Origin: Zetaproteobacteria bacterium
GTDB lineage: Bacteria > Pseudomonadota > Zetaproteobacteria > Mariprofundales > Mariprofundaceae
Direction: 5' to 3'
NCBI GenBank assembly: GCA_021545625.1
Contig: JAJRVH010000100.1
Span: forward strand, 1 to 6,234
DNA: 6,234 bases
Shown: positions 1 through 5,730 of the stretch, piece by piece
How positions within the stretch are numbered: position 1 is the stretch's first letter
How the letters are laid out: every line of letters starts with the position of its first letter
The notes under the pieces: generated by a model
What the model saw: the letters and a program-made list of their open reading frames with translations, nothing else
Told to the model about the DNA's origin: nothing
Database searches by the model: none
Program-made: the position numbers and the translations under genes

Positions 1-1368
1 GGACTCGCCGATATCATGGGTGAGCCCGCCCCGCCATGAATAGGCATTGAAGCTCTTGCTCAGATTCGGCGCTGCTGCACCCGACAGATAATCGTTGTAA
101 TCCAGGTTGATGCGGTCATATCGCCCATTGACTGTCAGCGTAAGCGGTGCAAACAACCTGTATTTTGCTTCGCCATATGCAGCATATATCCGCTCTTTGG
201 TTTTATTGTCAGCCGTGATGGTTCCCGCCCGGATCACCGGACTACGACGGCTCGGGCTGGATTTGTAATCCTGCAAAACCACCACATGATTCTTGAAGCT
301 GTTATCCCTTATATCCAGTCCACCCATCCAGGCCAGCGATGCTCCGGCATTGCGCCACTCCGCCTTGATGCCGCGCTGCACCTGTTTGTAATCATTATCG
401 TTGGCATAGGCATTCACATCGGTGATCGCTGCACCCGTTGCATCGTAGCGAACCGGAGAAGACCAGAATTTGGTATGATCGCCAAACTGGTAGATATTGA
501 GCATCAGATTACCGCTGTCGGAAAGATCATTGGCATAGGTCAGGTAAAACTTGCCCAGATTCACATCAAACTTGCGGGCAAAATCGCGGCCCTGAACACT
601 GGTCGGGTCAGTGGCCGCCTGCGTTACTCCGCGAACCGTGCCATGACTGTCTTTCTTGCGTTTGGCCAGTTCCCAACCAAAAGTCAGATCACTGGAATCG
701 GTGAGGTAGCCCTGTAGTTTTCCGTTTAAATAATCGGCTTTGTAATCGCCCTGAAAATAGTAACTTTTTGAATCACGCCGTGATACCTGCACATGACCAG
801 ACATTTGATCATTGGCAAAGCCTGCGCGCGCCACGCCGCGTTTATAGCCAAAACTGCCACCCTCGGCTGATATTTTACCGCCGGCCATTTTTGCGCCGCG
901 CTTGGTGGTGATAATCACCGCACCGGCCAGCGCATCATCACCGAACAGATAGGATGCCCCGCCCTTGATCACCTTGATCGACTCAATGTCGTCCATGTTG
1001 ATGTTCACGCGCCCGGTACGCTCAAACACGGGCACGCCATCGACCACCACGGCCACGCCCGGTTTCTCACCCATAAAACGCTGGTTTTCCACGCCACGAA
1101 TGTGAATCTTCAGGGAGTCCCCGCTCTGCAACTCTGTGGTGATACCTGGAATGCCATCCAGAATCTGCTTGATATTTTCACTGTGCGCCCGCTCAACCTT
1201 GTCGCCGCTTATAATTGATATATTGGATGGCTCGCCCCGCTTGGCTTCAAACCGGTCATCAATGGTGGTCGAGTCCACATGAATCAGGCCCATGTCCTCG
1301 GCGTGTGCGGATATCCCGCACAACAACATCCCTCCCAGCATGGATATGACGAGTGTTTTCTTTATCAT
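1..1368 (-). CDS. TonB-dependent outer-membrane receptor, 3' end cut by window edge
   Basis: The frame is open without a stop from ATG at 1368 to base 1 (456 codons), so the C-terminal part of the barrel lies outside the window. Residues 1-23 look like a Sec signal peptide: positively charged MIKK, a hydrophobic core, then AHA before ED. A possible TonB-box region follows (about 27-36, GLIHVDSTTI). The plug domain spans about 46-157, with hallmarks IRGVENQRF (90-98), VDGVPV (109-114), IKVIKGGASYLFGDDALAG (131-149) and the closing IITTKRG. The rest alternates short polar and aromatic strands, as in a 22-strand barrel. By family it should take up a scarce ligand (siderophore, haem, cobalamin or metal chelate) using TonB-ExbBD energy. 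Nothing visible identifies the ligand. The start is supported by AGGAGG six bases upstream. The gene is divergent from the RegB/RegA-like operon. Confidence 0.95.
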   Translation of the reverse strand, partial: MIKKTLVISMLGGMLLCGISAHAEDMGLIHVDSTTIDDRFEAKRGEPSNISIISGDKVERAHSENIKQILDGIPGITTELQSGDSLKIHIRGVENQRFMGEKPGVAVVVDGVPVFERTGRVNINMDDIESIKVIKGGASYLFGDDALAGAVIITTKRGAKMAGGKISAEGGSFGYKRGVARAGFANDQMSGHVQVSRRDSKSYYFQGDYKADYLNGKLQGYLTDSSDLTFGWELAKRKKDSHGTVRGVTQAATDPTSVQGRDFARKFDVNLGKFYLTYANDLSDSGNLMLNIYQFGDHTKFWSSPVRYDATGAAITDVNAYANDNDYKQVQRGIKAEWRNAGASLAWMGGLDIRDNSFKNHVVVLQDYKSSPSRRSPVIRAGTITADNKTKERIYAAYGEAKYRLFAPLTLTVNGRYDRINLDYNDYLSGAAAPNLSKSFNAYSWRGGLTHDIGES

Positions 1369-1374
1369 CCCCTT

Positions 1375-1380
1375 CCTCCT
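1375..1380 (-). promoter_or_regulatory. Ribosome binding site of the TonB-dependent receptor
   Basis: Reading leftward, AGGAGG is followed by six bases (AAGGGG) and then ATG at 1368. This near-perfect Shine-Dalgarno fixes the receptor start. It is much stronger than anything ahead of the divergent kinase gene. Confidence 0.85.
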
Positions 1381-1387
1381 GAAAAAT

Positions 1388-1408
1388 ACATTTATTTGAA
1401 ATGTTTCA
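1388..1408. promoter_or_regulatory. Overlapping AT-rich inverted repeats ahead of the receptor (candidate operator)
   Basis: Two inverted repeats overlap here: ACATTT-N5-AAATGT (1388-1404) and TGAAA-TG-TTTCA (1397-1408). They sit 8 to 33 bases upstream of the receptor's Shine-Dalgarno, where a repressor would block transcription. Such receptors are often Fur-controlled, but the match to the classical Fur box (GATAATGATAATCATTATC) is poor. The binding protein is therefore unassigned. Confidence 0.3.
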
Positions 1409-1410
1409 TT

Positions 1411-1433
1411 TGTCGGTGCGAACAGTAGCGACA
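1411..1433. promoter_or_regulatory. Degenerate RegA-type half-site pair, TGTCG-N13-CGACA
   Basis: TGTCG at 1411-1415 and GCGACA at 1428-1433 form an inverted pair of the same half-site that recurs at 1461-1481, with a partial TGCGA at 1417-1421 between them. The pair lies on the receptor-proximal side of the intergenic region, so it could serve the receptor promoter. The long spacer makes it weaker than the main cluster, and it is called only because the half-site recurs. Confidence 0.3.
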
Positions 1434-1450
1434 CAATCAGACTGAAAACA

Positions 1451-1478
1451 TTGGACAAAATGTCGCGCGACATATTGT
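1451..1478 (+). promoter_or_regulatory. Candidate sigma-70 promoter of the regB-regA operon
   Basis: TTGGAC (1451-1456) and TATTGT (1473-1478) are separated by 16 bases, resembling -35 and -10 boxes with two mismatches each. Transcription would begin near 1485, leaving a leader of about 30 bases before ATG 1518. The half-site cluster lies between and over these boxes, so a bound regulator would compete with RNA polymerase. The call rests on consensus matching only. Confidence 0.35.
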
Positions 1479-1481
1479 CGC
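1461..1481. promoter_or_regulatory. Candidate RegA/PrrA-type operator: three TGTCGC/GCGACA half-sites
   Basis: TGTCGC (1461-1466), GCGACA (1467-1472) and TGTCGC (1476-1481) lie within 21 bases. The first two form a perfect 12-base palindrome. The last two give GCGAC-N5-GTCGC (1467-1481), which fits the GCGNC-N(variable)-GNCGC pattern described for RegA/PrrA/ActR response regulators. A RegA homologue is encoded in the operon that starts just downstream, so autoregulation is the natural inference. Binding itself is not shown by the sequence. Confidence 0.55.
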
Positions 1482-1517
1482 ACTGCATCATTGCCAGCTC
1501 TCCGCTATGCTGCGCCT

Positions 1518-2783
1518 ATGCCTGAAACGAGTGCTGACTTCTCCCGCTACATGGCGCGTCTGCTGATTCTGCGCGGCATGATGCTGGTCTCTTTTGCACT
1601 GTTGATTGTCTATGCTCTGAGCCAGCCGGGGCAGCAAATCAATCAGCCCGTGCTGTTCGGATTGTTTCTGTGCGCTCTGGGATTCAGCCTGCCTGTCATA
1701 TCGGCTTTGCGTAAAAAAAGACGCATTCAATCTCACCAAATGCTGTTCCAGATTGCGCTCGATATTGCCCTGTTATCTGCCCTGCTCTTCTACACAGGCG
1801 GATCGACCAATCCGCTGATTTCCCTGCTTCTGCTTCCGGTTCTGGTTGCAGGCCTGACCCTGTCGCGTCAACAGGCATGGGGCATTGCTGTACTGACAAT
1901 ACTGGTCTACACCTTGTTGATGCGTTTCCATCTCCCGCTGTTCAGTCTACATCAGGAAGGAATGATTTCTCATGAGTTCAAACTGCACCTACTCGGCATG
2001 TGGCTGACATTTGTATTAAGCATCATCTTGCTGATCAGCGTGATTGTGCGCATGAGCGAACAACGCAGAGAACGTGAACGCCAACTGGCCGAATGGCAAC
2101 AGCGAAGTCTCCGGGAGCGCGCCATGCTGGCGCTGGGCGCACAGGCCGCATCGGATGCGCATGCATTGGGCACGCCGCTGAACACCCTGTTACTATTGAC
2201 AGAAGAAATGCAAAATCCTCAACCGGATCCTGATAAAACAGATCATCTCAAACAAATGCAGCAACAACTGCTACACTGCCGCGATGTATTGAACCGTTTA
2301 AGCCAACGTGCGCGGGCATTGAGTAGCAGTGGGACACAGCCAACATCTATTGCTGAATTATTTGAAACCGCCGTTGCACAATGGCGAAATCTGCGCCCGG
2401 GCATTCGCGTGCACTTGAACTATCCGGATCAAACTGTGCCCATGGTATTGACCGATCCCATGCTGGAACAATCGCTGTTCATTCTGCTCGATAATGCCGC
2501 CGATGCAGGCGCCAGTGAAGTAACCATCAAACTGTCATGGGATGATGTGCATATCACGCTGGCACTATACGACAACGGAAAAGGCTTTATCGACTCGCTG
2601 CTGGAAATACTCGGCAGCGAGCCCATCACCACCAAGGATAACGGCAAAGGGCTCGGTCTGTATCTGGTGCGATTTATCATGGAGCAAATGCATGGAACAG
2701 TGCAGTTTAGTAACCAGCCAAAGGGTGGGGCACAAGTCATTCTGCATTGGCCAATTACATTCAGCGAGGTAGGTTTATCATGA
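1518..2783 (+). CDS. regB: RegB/PrrB-type redox-sensing membrane histidine kinase
   Basis: The product is 421 residues. Six hydrophobic helices lie at about 15-35, 44-63, 74-93, 99-116, 120-136 and 156-178. GGSTNP (94-99) sits at the helix 3/4 turn, where RegB proteins carry the quinone-linked GGxxNPF motif; here the final residue is Leu. The dimerisation domain contains ALGAQAASDAHALGTPL, making His215 the likely phosphoacceptor. Cys254, in LLHCRDVLNRLS, lies 39 residues later and matches the redox-active cysteine of RegB. The ATPase domain shows an N box (LLDNAADA, Asn326), G1 (DNGKGF, 352-357) and G2 (NGKGLGLYL, from 375). By family it autophosphorylates and passes phosphate to RegA according to quinone and respiratory redox state. 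Oddity: the usual HELGTPL is HALGTPL. An in-frame TTG at 1491 is an alternative start, but ATG 1518 is preferred; neither has a clear Shine-Dalgarno. Confidence 0.92.
   Translation: MPETSADFSRYMARLLILRGMMLVSFALLIVYALSQPGQQINQPVLFGLFLCALGFSLPVISALRKKRRIQSHQMLFQIALDIALLSALLFYTGGSTNPLISLLLLPVLVAGLTLSRQQAWGIAVLTILVYTLLMRFHLPLFSLHQEGMISHEFKLHLLGMWLTFVLSIILLISVIVRMSEQRRERERQLAEWQQRSLRERAMLALGAQAASDAHALGTPLNTLLLLTEEMQNPQPDPDKTDHLKQMQQQLLHCRDVLNRLSQRARALSSSGTQPTSIAELFETAVAQWRNLRPGIRVHLNYPDQTVPMVLTDPMLEQSLFILLDNAADAGASEVTIKLSWDDVHITLALYDNGKGFIDSLLEILGSEPITTKDNGKGLGLYLVRFIMEQMHGTVQFSNQPKGGAQVILHWPITFSEVGLS
2766..2773 (+). promoter_or_regulatory. Ribosome binding site of regA inside the end of regB
   Basis: GAGGTAGG lies 6 bases before ATG 2780, within the last codons of regB. 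The regB stop and regA start share ATGA (2780-2783), so translation of the two is probably coupled. This site also decides the start against an in-frame upstream TTG at 2747. Confidence 0.7.
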
Positions 2784-3313
2784 ATTCAGTCATGCTGCTC
2801 GTCGATGACGACACCGTGTTTTGCAATATTCTCACACAGGCATTGCAGCGTAAAGGCATCGAAAGCATTCAGGCTCACTCTGCGGATGATGCCATGAGTA
2901 TTATCGAACAGGTACAGTTCACGCACGCAATCATTGACCTGAATCTGGGATCGGGTGATTCGGGATTATGCGTATTGCGTTATCTGGCAGAAACCCAGCC
3001 GCTGTGCCGATCCATCATGCTCACCGGCTTTGCCAGTATAGCGACTGCGGTGGAAGCAACAAAAAGTGGTGCTGTTCAATATCTTCCCAAACCCGCTACG
3101 GTCGAAGAGATACTTGCCGTATTCAATCAAAGCACCGAAATATCCGATCCATCCATTCCGAATCAGTCGCCCAGCCCTAAACGGCTGGAATGGGAATACA
3201 TCCAGCGCACACTACTCAAAAACCGGGGTAATATAACAGCTACGGCCAAAGAATTGGGCATGCACCGTCGAACTCTGCAACGCAAACTATCGAAGCACCC
3301 GCCAAGCAGATAA
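2780..3313 (+). CDS. regA: RegA/PrrA/ActR-type response regulator with Fis-type DNA-binding domain
   Basis: The product is 177 residues, close to the usual length of about 180. The receiver domain covers about 1-117: acidic cluster DDD (9-11), phosphoacceptor Asp53 in IIDLNLGSGDSGL, Thr82 in LTGFASIATAV and Lys104 in LPKP, all in family positions. A short Pro/Ser linker (about 122-133) leads to a Fis-type helix-turn-helix. This reads RLEWEYIQRTL (135-145), then NITATAKELGMHRRTLQRKL (151-170), with the highly conserved MHRRTLQR recognition helix. RegA proteins are phosphorylated by RegB and activate or repress genes of respiration, carbon and nitrogen fixation and other redox processes. The gene overlaps regB by ATGA and is the last intact gene of the operon; no clear terminator follows. 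The GCGAC-N5-GTCGC cluster upstream of regB is its probable target. Confidence 0.95.
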   Translation: MNSVMLLVDDDTVFCNILTQALQRKGIESIQAHSADDAMSIIEQVQFTHAIIDLNLGSGDSGLCVLRYLAETQPLCRSIMLTGFASIATAVEATKSGAVQYLPKPATVEEILAVFNQSTEISDPSIPNQSPSPKRLEWEYIQRTLLKNRGNITATAKELGMHRRTLQRKLSKHPPSR

Positions 3314-3349
3314 GTGATATGTGTACTGTGCTCTCCTTGATTGACTAAT

Positions 3350-3768
3350 GTAGCCGACTATGGATAATCTTCTGACTGGCATGATCGGCAACGCCTCCAT
3401 CGCGGCAGGTATCCATGGACAAGAACCCCTGCGCCTGAAACACATAGAACTCAACGCTCAGAAGGCTGCCGGCCTATGCCGGTCATGGCCCTTTCATCAG
3501 TGAAAACATTGACCTTGGAAGCTTCCTGCCCGGGATGCAACAACGGCCACAGAGCCTGCTTCCCGACTGCCAGACAATCGACATCCTTCCGGTCCACGAT
3601 CCACTGCACATTATGGCTGATTCCAATCAACTACGGCAGATGCTGGAGAACCTGGTCAGCAATGCTTCCGAAGCCTATGACGGCAAGGCATGCCTGGCCG
3701 AGCTTCGCCAGCTCAACCCCGCTGCCTGCATCATTCTGTCCAGCGGCTATGTCAGAAGCCCTTCCTGA
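3350..3768 (+). pseudogene. Decayed hybrid sensor histidine kinase (HisKA, ATPase N box and receiver fragments)
   Basis: Kinase fragments are scattered over more than one frame. From 3360 the frame reads NLLTGMIGNASIAAG and LRLKHIELNAQKAAGLCR, the HisKA region that normally follows VAHDFNNLL, then stops at 3501-3503. The bases just before (3350-3358) give V-A-D in another frame, so the phosphoacceptor His seems to be lost. A second frame continues from about 3472: AYAGHGPFISENIDLGSFL, then MADSNQLRQMLENLVSNASEA, an ATPase N box. At about 3679-3687 (YDGK) it passes directly into CLAELRQLNPAACIILSSGY, the late part of a receiver domain. The G boxes and the receiver phosphoacceptor Asp are therefore missing. 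It stops at 3766-3768. No start, promoter or complete domain remains, so a working kinase is very unlikely. The relic fills most of the 507 bases between regA and rho. Confidence 0.85.
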
Positions 3769-3782
3769 ATCGAATGGCAGGG

Positions 3783-3819
3783 AAAACGAAGAGGGCGGGG
3801 ATCAATCCCGCCCTCTTCG
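3783..3819 (-). terminator. Intrinsic terminator of rho
   Basis: A perfect 13-base-pair stem (3787-3799 with 3807-3819; arm CGAAGAGGGCGGG) closes a 7-base loop and is followed on the minus strand by TTTT (3786-3783). The stem begins one base after the rho stop codon. The plus-strand side has no T run, so it acts mainly leftward, separating rho from the kinase relic. Confidence 0.92.
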
Positions 3820-3820
3820 C

Positions 3821-5566
3821 TTACTGGTTCATCTTCTCGAAGAACTCGGCATTGTTCTTGGTCTGCGACAGCTTGTCGATCAGGAACTCCATCGCGTCGA
3901 CGGAGCCCATCGGCGACAGAATCTTGCGCAGGATCCAGATCTTCTGAAGCTCGTCGCGCGGCACGAGCAGCTCCTCCTTGCGCGTGCCGGACGGCGCGAT
4001 ATCGATGGACGGGAACACGCGCTTGTCGGTCAGCTTGCGGTCCAGCTTGATCTCCATATTGCCCGTGCCCTTGAACTCCTCGAAGATCACCTCATCCATC
4101 TTCGAGCCGGTCTCGACCAGCGCCGTGGCGATGATGGTCAGGCTGCCGCCGCCCTCGATGTTGCGGGCCGCGCCGAAGAAGCGCTTCGGCCGGTGCAGCG
4201 CGTTGGCGTCGACGCCGCCGGTCAGGATCTTACCGGAGGACGGCACGACCGTGTTGTAGGCGCGCGCCAGACGGGTGATCGAATCGAGCAGGATCACAAC
4301 GTCGCGACCGTGCTCGACCATGCGCTTGGCCTTCTCGATGACCATCTCGGACACCTGTACATGGCGCTGGGCCGGCTCGTCGAAGGTCGAGGACACGACC
4401 TCGCCCCTGACCGAGCGCTTCATGTCGGTCACTTCCTCGGGGCGCTCGTCGATCAGCAGCACCATCAGCTCGACCTCGGGATGGTTGTTCTCGATCGAAT
4501 GGGCGATGGACTGCATCATCACCGTCTTGCCGGTGCGAGGCGGCGCCACCAGCAGCGCCCGCTGCCCCTTGCCGATCGGCGCGACGATATCGATGACGCG
4601 TCCGGTAAGGTCCTTCTTCGTCGGGTCGTCGATCTCCATGCGCAGCCGTTCGTTCGGATACAACGGCGTCAGATTGTCGAACAGCACCTTGGTACGCGCC
4701 ACCTCCGGCGGCTCTCCGTTGGTCGTGTCGACCGTCTTCAGCGCGAAATATTTCTCGCCCCGGCGCGGCGCGCGAATCTCGCCGGCCACGGTATCGCCCT
4801 TGCGCAGGAAGAAGCGGCGAATCTGGTGCGAGGATACATAGACATCGTCCGGACCGGAGAGGTAGTTCGCATCCGGGGAACGCAGGAAGCCGAAACCGTC
4901 CGGCAGAATCTCCAGCACGCCCTCGCTGTAGATCGTGCCACCGCGCAGGCCATGGGCGCGCAGGATGGCCGAAACCTGCTCCTGCTTGCGCATGCCGGCG
5001 GCATTCTCGATCTCGTACTTCTCGGCCAGTTCCAGCAGCTCGGTCGGACTCTTGGCCGACACCTCCTTCAGGTTCAGCGTCACACCGGCCATCTCGTCGG
5101 AGATCTTCTCCTCCGACTCGTCGCGCCGTCGACGATTGTTCTTGCCGCCCTTCTGCCAGCGGCCCTTGCGTCCGTGCTCGGCCTGCCTGTCCTGCTGATC
5201 GGAAGCCTCCTGGGGCGCCTCCTTCACGGCCGCATCCTCGGAAGCCTCGACCTGCTCGCTCTTGCGCGGACGACCACGGCGACGCGGCGCTTCCCCGGCC
5301 TTGTCGTCCTTCGCTTCCGCGCCTTCCGTCTCGCCGGCCTCGACATCAGCCTTGCGCGGACGGCCGCGACGGCGCGGTTTTTCCTCGGCCGGCGCAGCCG
5401 CATTCCCGTCCGCCTTGCCGGTTTCGGCCGCGGCCTCGGCCTTCGCGGCGGCCTCGACATCGGCCTTGCGGGGGCGTCCGCGGCGGCGCGGCTTGTCCCC
5501 GTCCTGTTCTGCAGGCTGCGTCACGGCAGCATCCACGGTTTGGGTTGATTCGTTCGTCTCTGACAT
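3821..5566 (-). CDS. rho: Transcription termination factor Rho with AT-hook-like N-terminal extension
   Basis: The product is 581 residues. From residue 163 it aligns over its full length with the 419-residue E. coli Rho. It has the N-terminal helical domain (about 163-210, MRKQ), the RNA-binding domain with DGFGFLRS (223-230) and the ATPase/translocase core. Core motifs are Walker A APPRTGKT (341-348, Lys347), LLIDERPEE (370-378, with the catalytic Glu of ERPEE), Walker B LLDSITR (426-432), Q loop LTGGVDANAL (448-457), R loop EEFKGTGNM and SGTRKEELL with the arginine finger (Arg529). Rho is a hexameric RNA helicase that releases transcripts at rut-dependent sites. Residues 1-162 are an extra Ala/Glu/Lys/Arg-rich, probably disordered segment with three PRRRGRPRK repeats. 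ATG 5566 is chosen because GGAG lies 5 bases upstream; a GTG at 5608 would add 14 residues without better support. The gene follows coaE after 160 bases. Confidence 0.97.
   Translation of the reverse strand: MSETNESTQTVDAAVTQPAEQDGDKPRRRGRPRKADVEAAAKAEAAAETGKADGNAAAPAEEKPRRRGRPRKADVEAGETEGAEAKDDKAGEAPRRRGRPRKSEQVEASEDAAVKEAPQEASDQQDRQAEHGRKGRWQKGGKNNRRRRDESEEKISDEMAGVTLNLKEVSAKSPTELLELAEKYEIENAAGMRKQEQVSAILRAHGLRGGTIYSEGVLEILPDGFGFLRSPDANYLSGPDDVYVSSHQIRRFFLRKGDTVAGEIRAPRRGEKYFALKTVDTTNGEPPEVARTKVLFDNLTPLYPNERLRMEIDDPTKKDLTGRVIDIVAPIGKGQRALLVAPPRTGKTVMMQSIAHSIENNHPEVELMVLLIDERPEEVTDMKRSVRGEVVSSTFDEPAQRHVQVSEMVIEKAKRMVEHGRDVVILLDSITRLARAYNTVVPSSGKILTGGVDANALHRPKRFFGAARNIEGGGSLTIIATALVETGSKMDEVIFEEFKGTGNMEIKLDRKLTDKRVFPSIDIAPSGTRKEELLVPRDELQKIWILRKILSPMGSVDAMEFLIDKLSQTKNNAEFFEKMNQ
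5261..5491 (-). repeat. Three PRRRGRPRK-coding repeats within rho
   Basis: Three 27-base units at 5465-5491, 5351-5377 and 5261-5287 each encode PRRRGRPRK (Rho residues 26-34, 64-72 and 94-102). The first two continue as KADVEA. Unit starts are 38 and 30 codons apart. The nucleotide copies differ at several third positions while the peptide is identical, which suggests selection on the protein. The GRP core flanked by Arg/Lys is the AT-hook pattern. Confidence 0.85.
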
Positions 5567-5571
5567 GAGTA

Positions 5572-5575
5572 CTCC
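5572..5575 (-). promoter_or_regulatory. Ribosome binding site of rho
   Basis: Read on the minus strand, GGAG is followed by TACTC and then ATG at 5566. The five-base spacing supports this start over the in-frame GTG 42 bases upstream. Confidence 0.65.
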
Positions 5576-5701
5576 AGGAGATGCAGCACAAACCGTCGCC
5601 AAAACCACTGTTGTGCCATATGTTCAATCATTCGTTGAATAAGCCGGATCGATCGCGACCGGATTAACGGGAAGCCGACTCAGGCGCCGGCGCGGGATGG
5701 A

Positions 5702-5730
5702 TTGCTAAAGGCGGGCGTCGATGCTGTCAA
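5702..5730 (-). promoter_or_regulatory. Candidate rho promoter overlapping the coaE stop codon
   Basis: On the minus strand a perfect TTGACA (5730-5725) overlaps the TGA stop of coaE. After a 17-base spacer comes TAGCAA (5707-5702), a weak -10 match (3 of 6). Transcription from here would give a leader of roughly 130 bases before rho. An imperfect hairpin-forming sequence lies in that leader at 5644-5662. Rho genes are commonly autoregulated through their leaders, but no specific attenuator can be identified here. Confidence 0.35.

Noticed and set aside
286..717. A 143-codon open frame on the plus strand
   Set aside because: It lies wholly antisense to the receptor barrel, has no ribosome binding site or known domain, and is explained by the codon structure of the real gene.
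1388..1408. A Fur box ahead of the receptor
   Set aside because: The palindromes here share only general AT-richness with the Fur consensus. They are kept as an unassigned operator candidate.
3535..3768. A possible 77-residue small protein
   Set aside because: Its residues match parts of two different domains of a hybrid kinase joined at a deletion, and homologous sequence continues upstream of its ATG in the same frame. It is better read as part of the relic.
4275..4841. A 188-codon plus-strand frame rich in Ser, Thr and Arg
   Set aside because: It is a shadow of the Rho ATPase core in an antisense frame, with no family resemblance.
5086..5094. Internal start at Met159 of Rho giving an E. 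coli-length protein
   Set aside because: The only purine-rich stretch upstream (GGAGGAG) is about 15 bases away, too far for a good Shine-Dalgarno, whereas ATG 5566 has GGAG at proper spacing. A minor short form cannot be excluded.
3476..5548. A 690-codon open frame on the plus strand antisense to rho
   Set aside because: It is a mirror of rho's high-GC codon bias. Its sequence is Leu/Arg/Gly/His-rich with no recognisable domain, while the opposite strand encodes a fully conserved Rho.
5644..5662. Imperfect palindrome in the coaE-rho gap as a terminator of coaE
   Set aside because: The stem is short with a bulge and no T run follows it on the minus strand, so it does not qualify as an intrinsic terminator.
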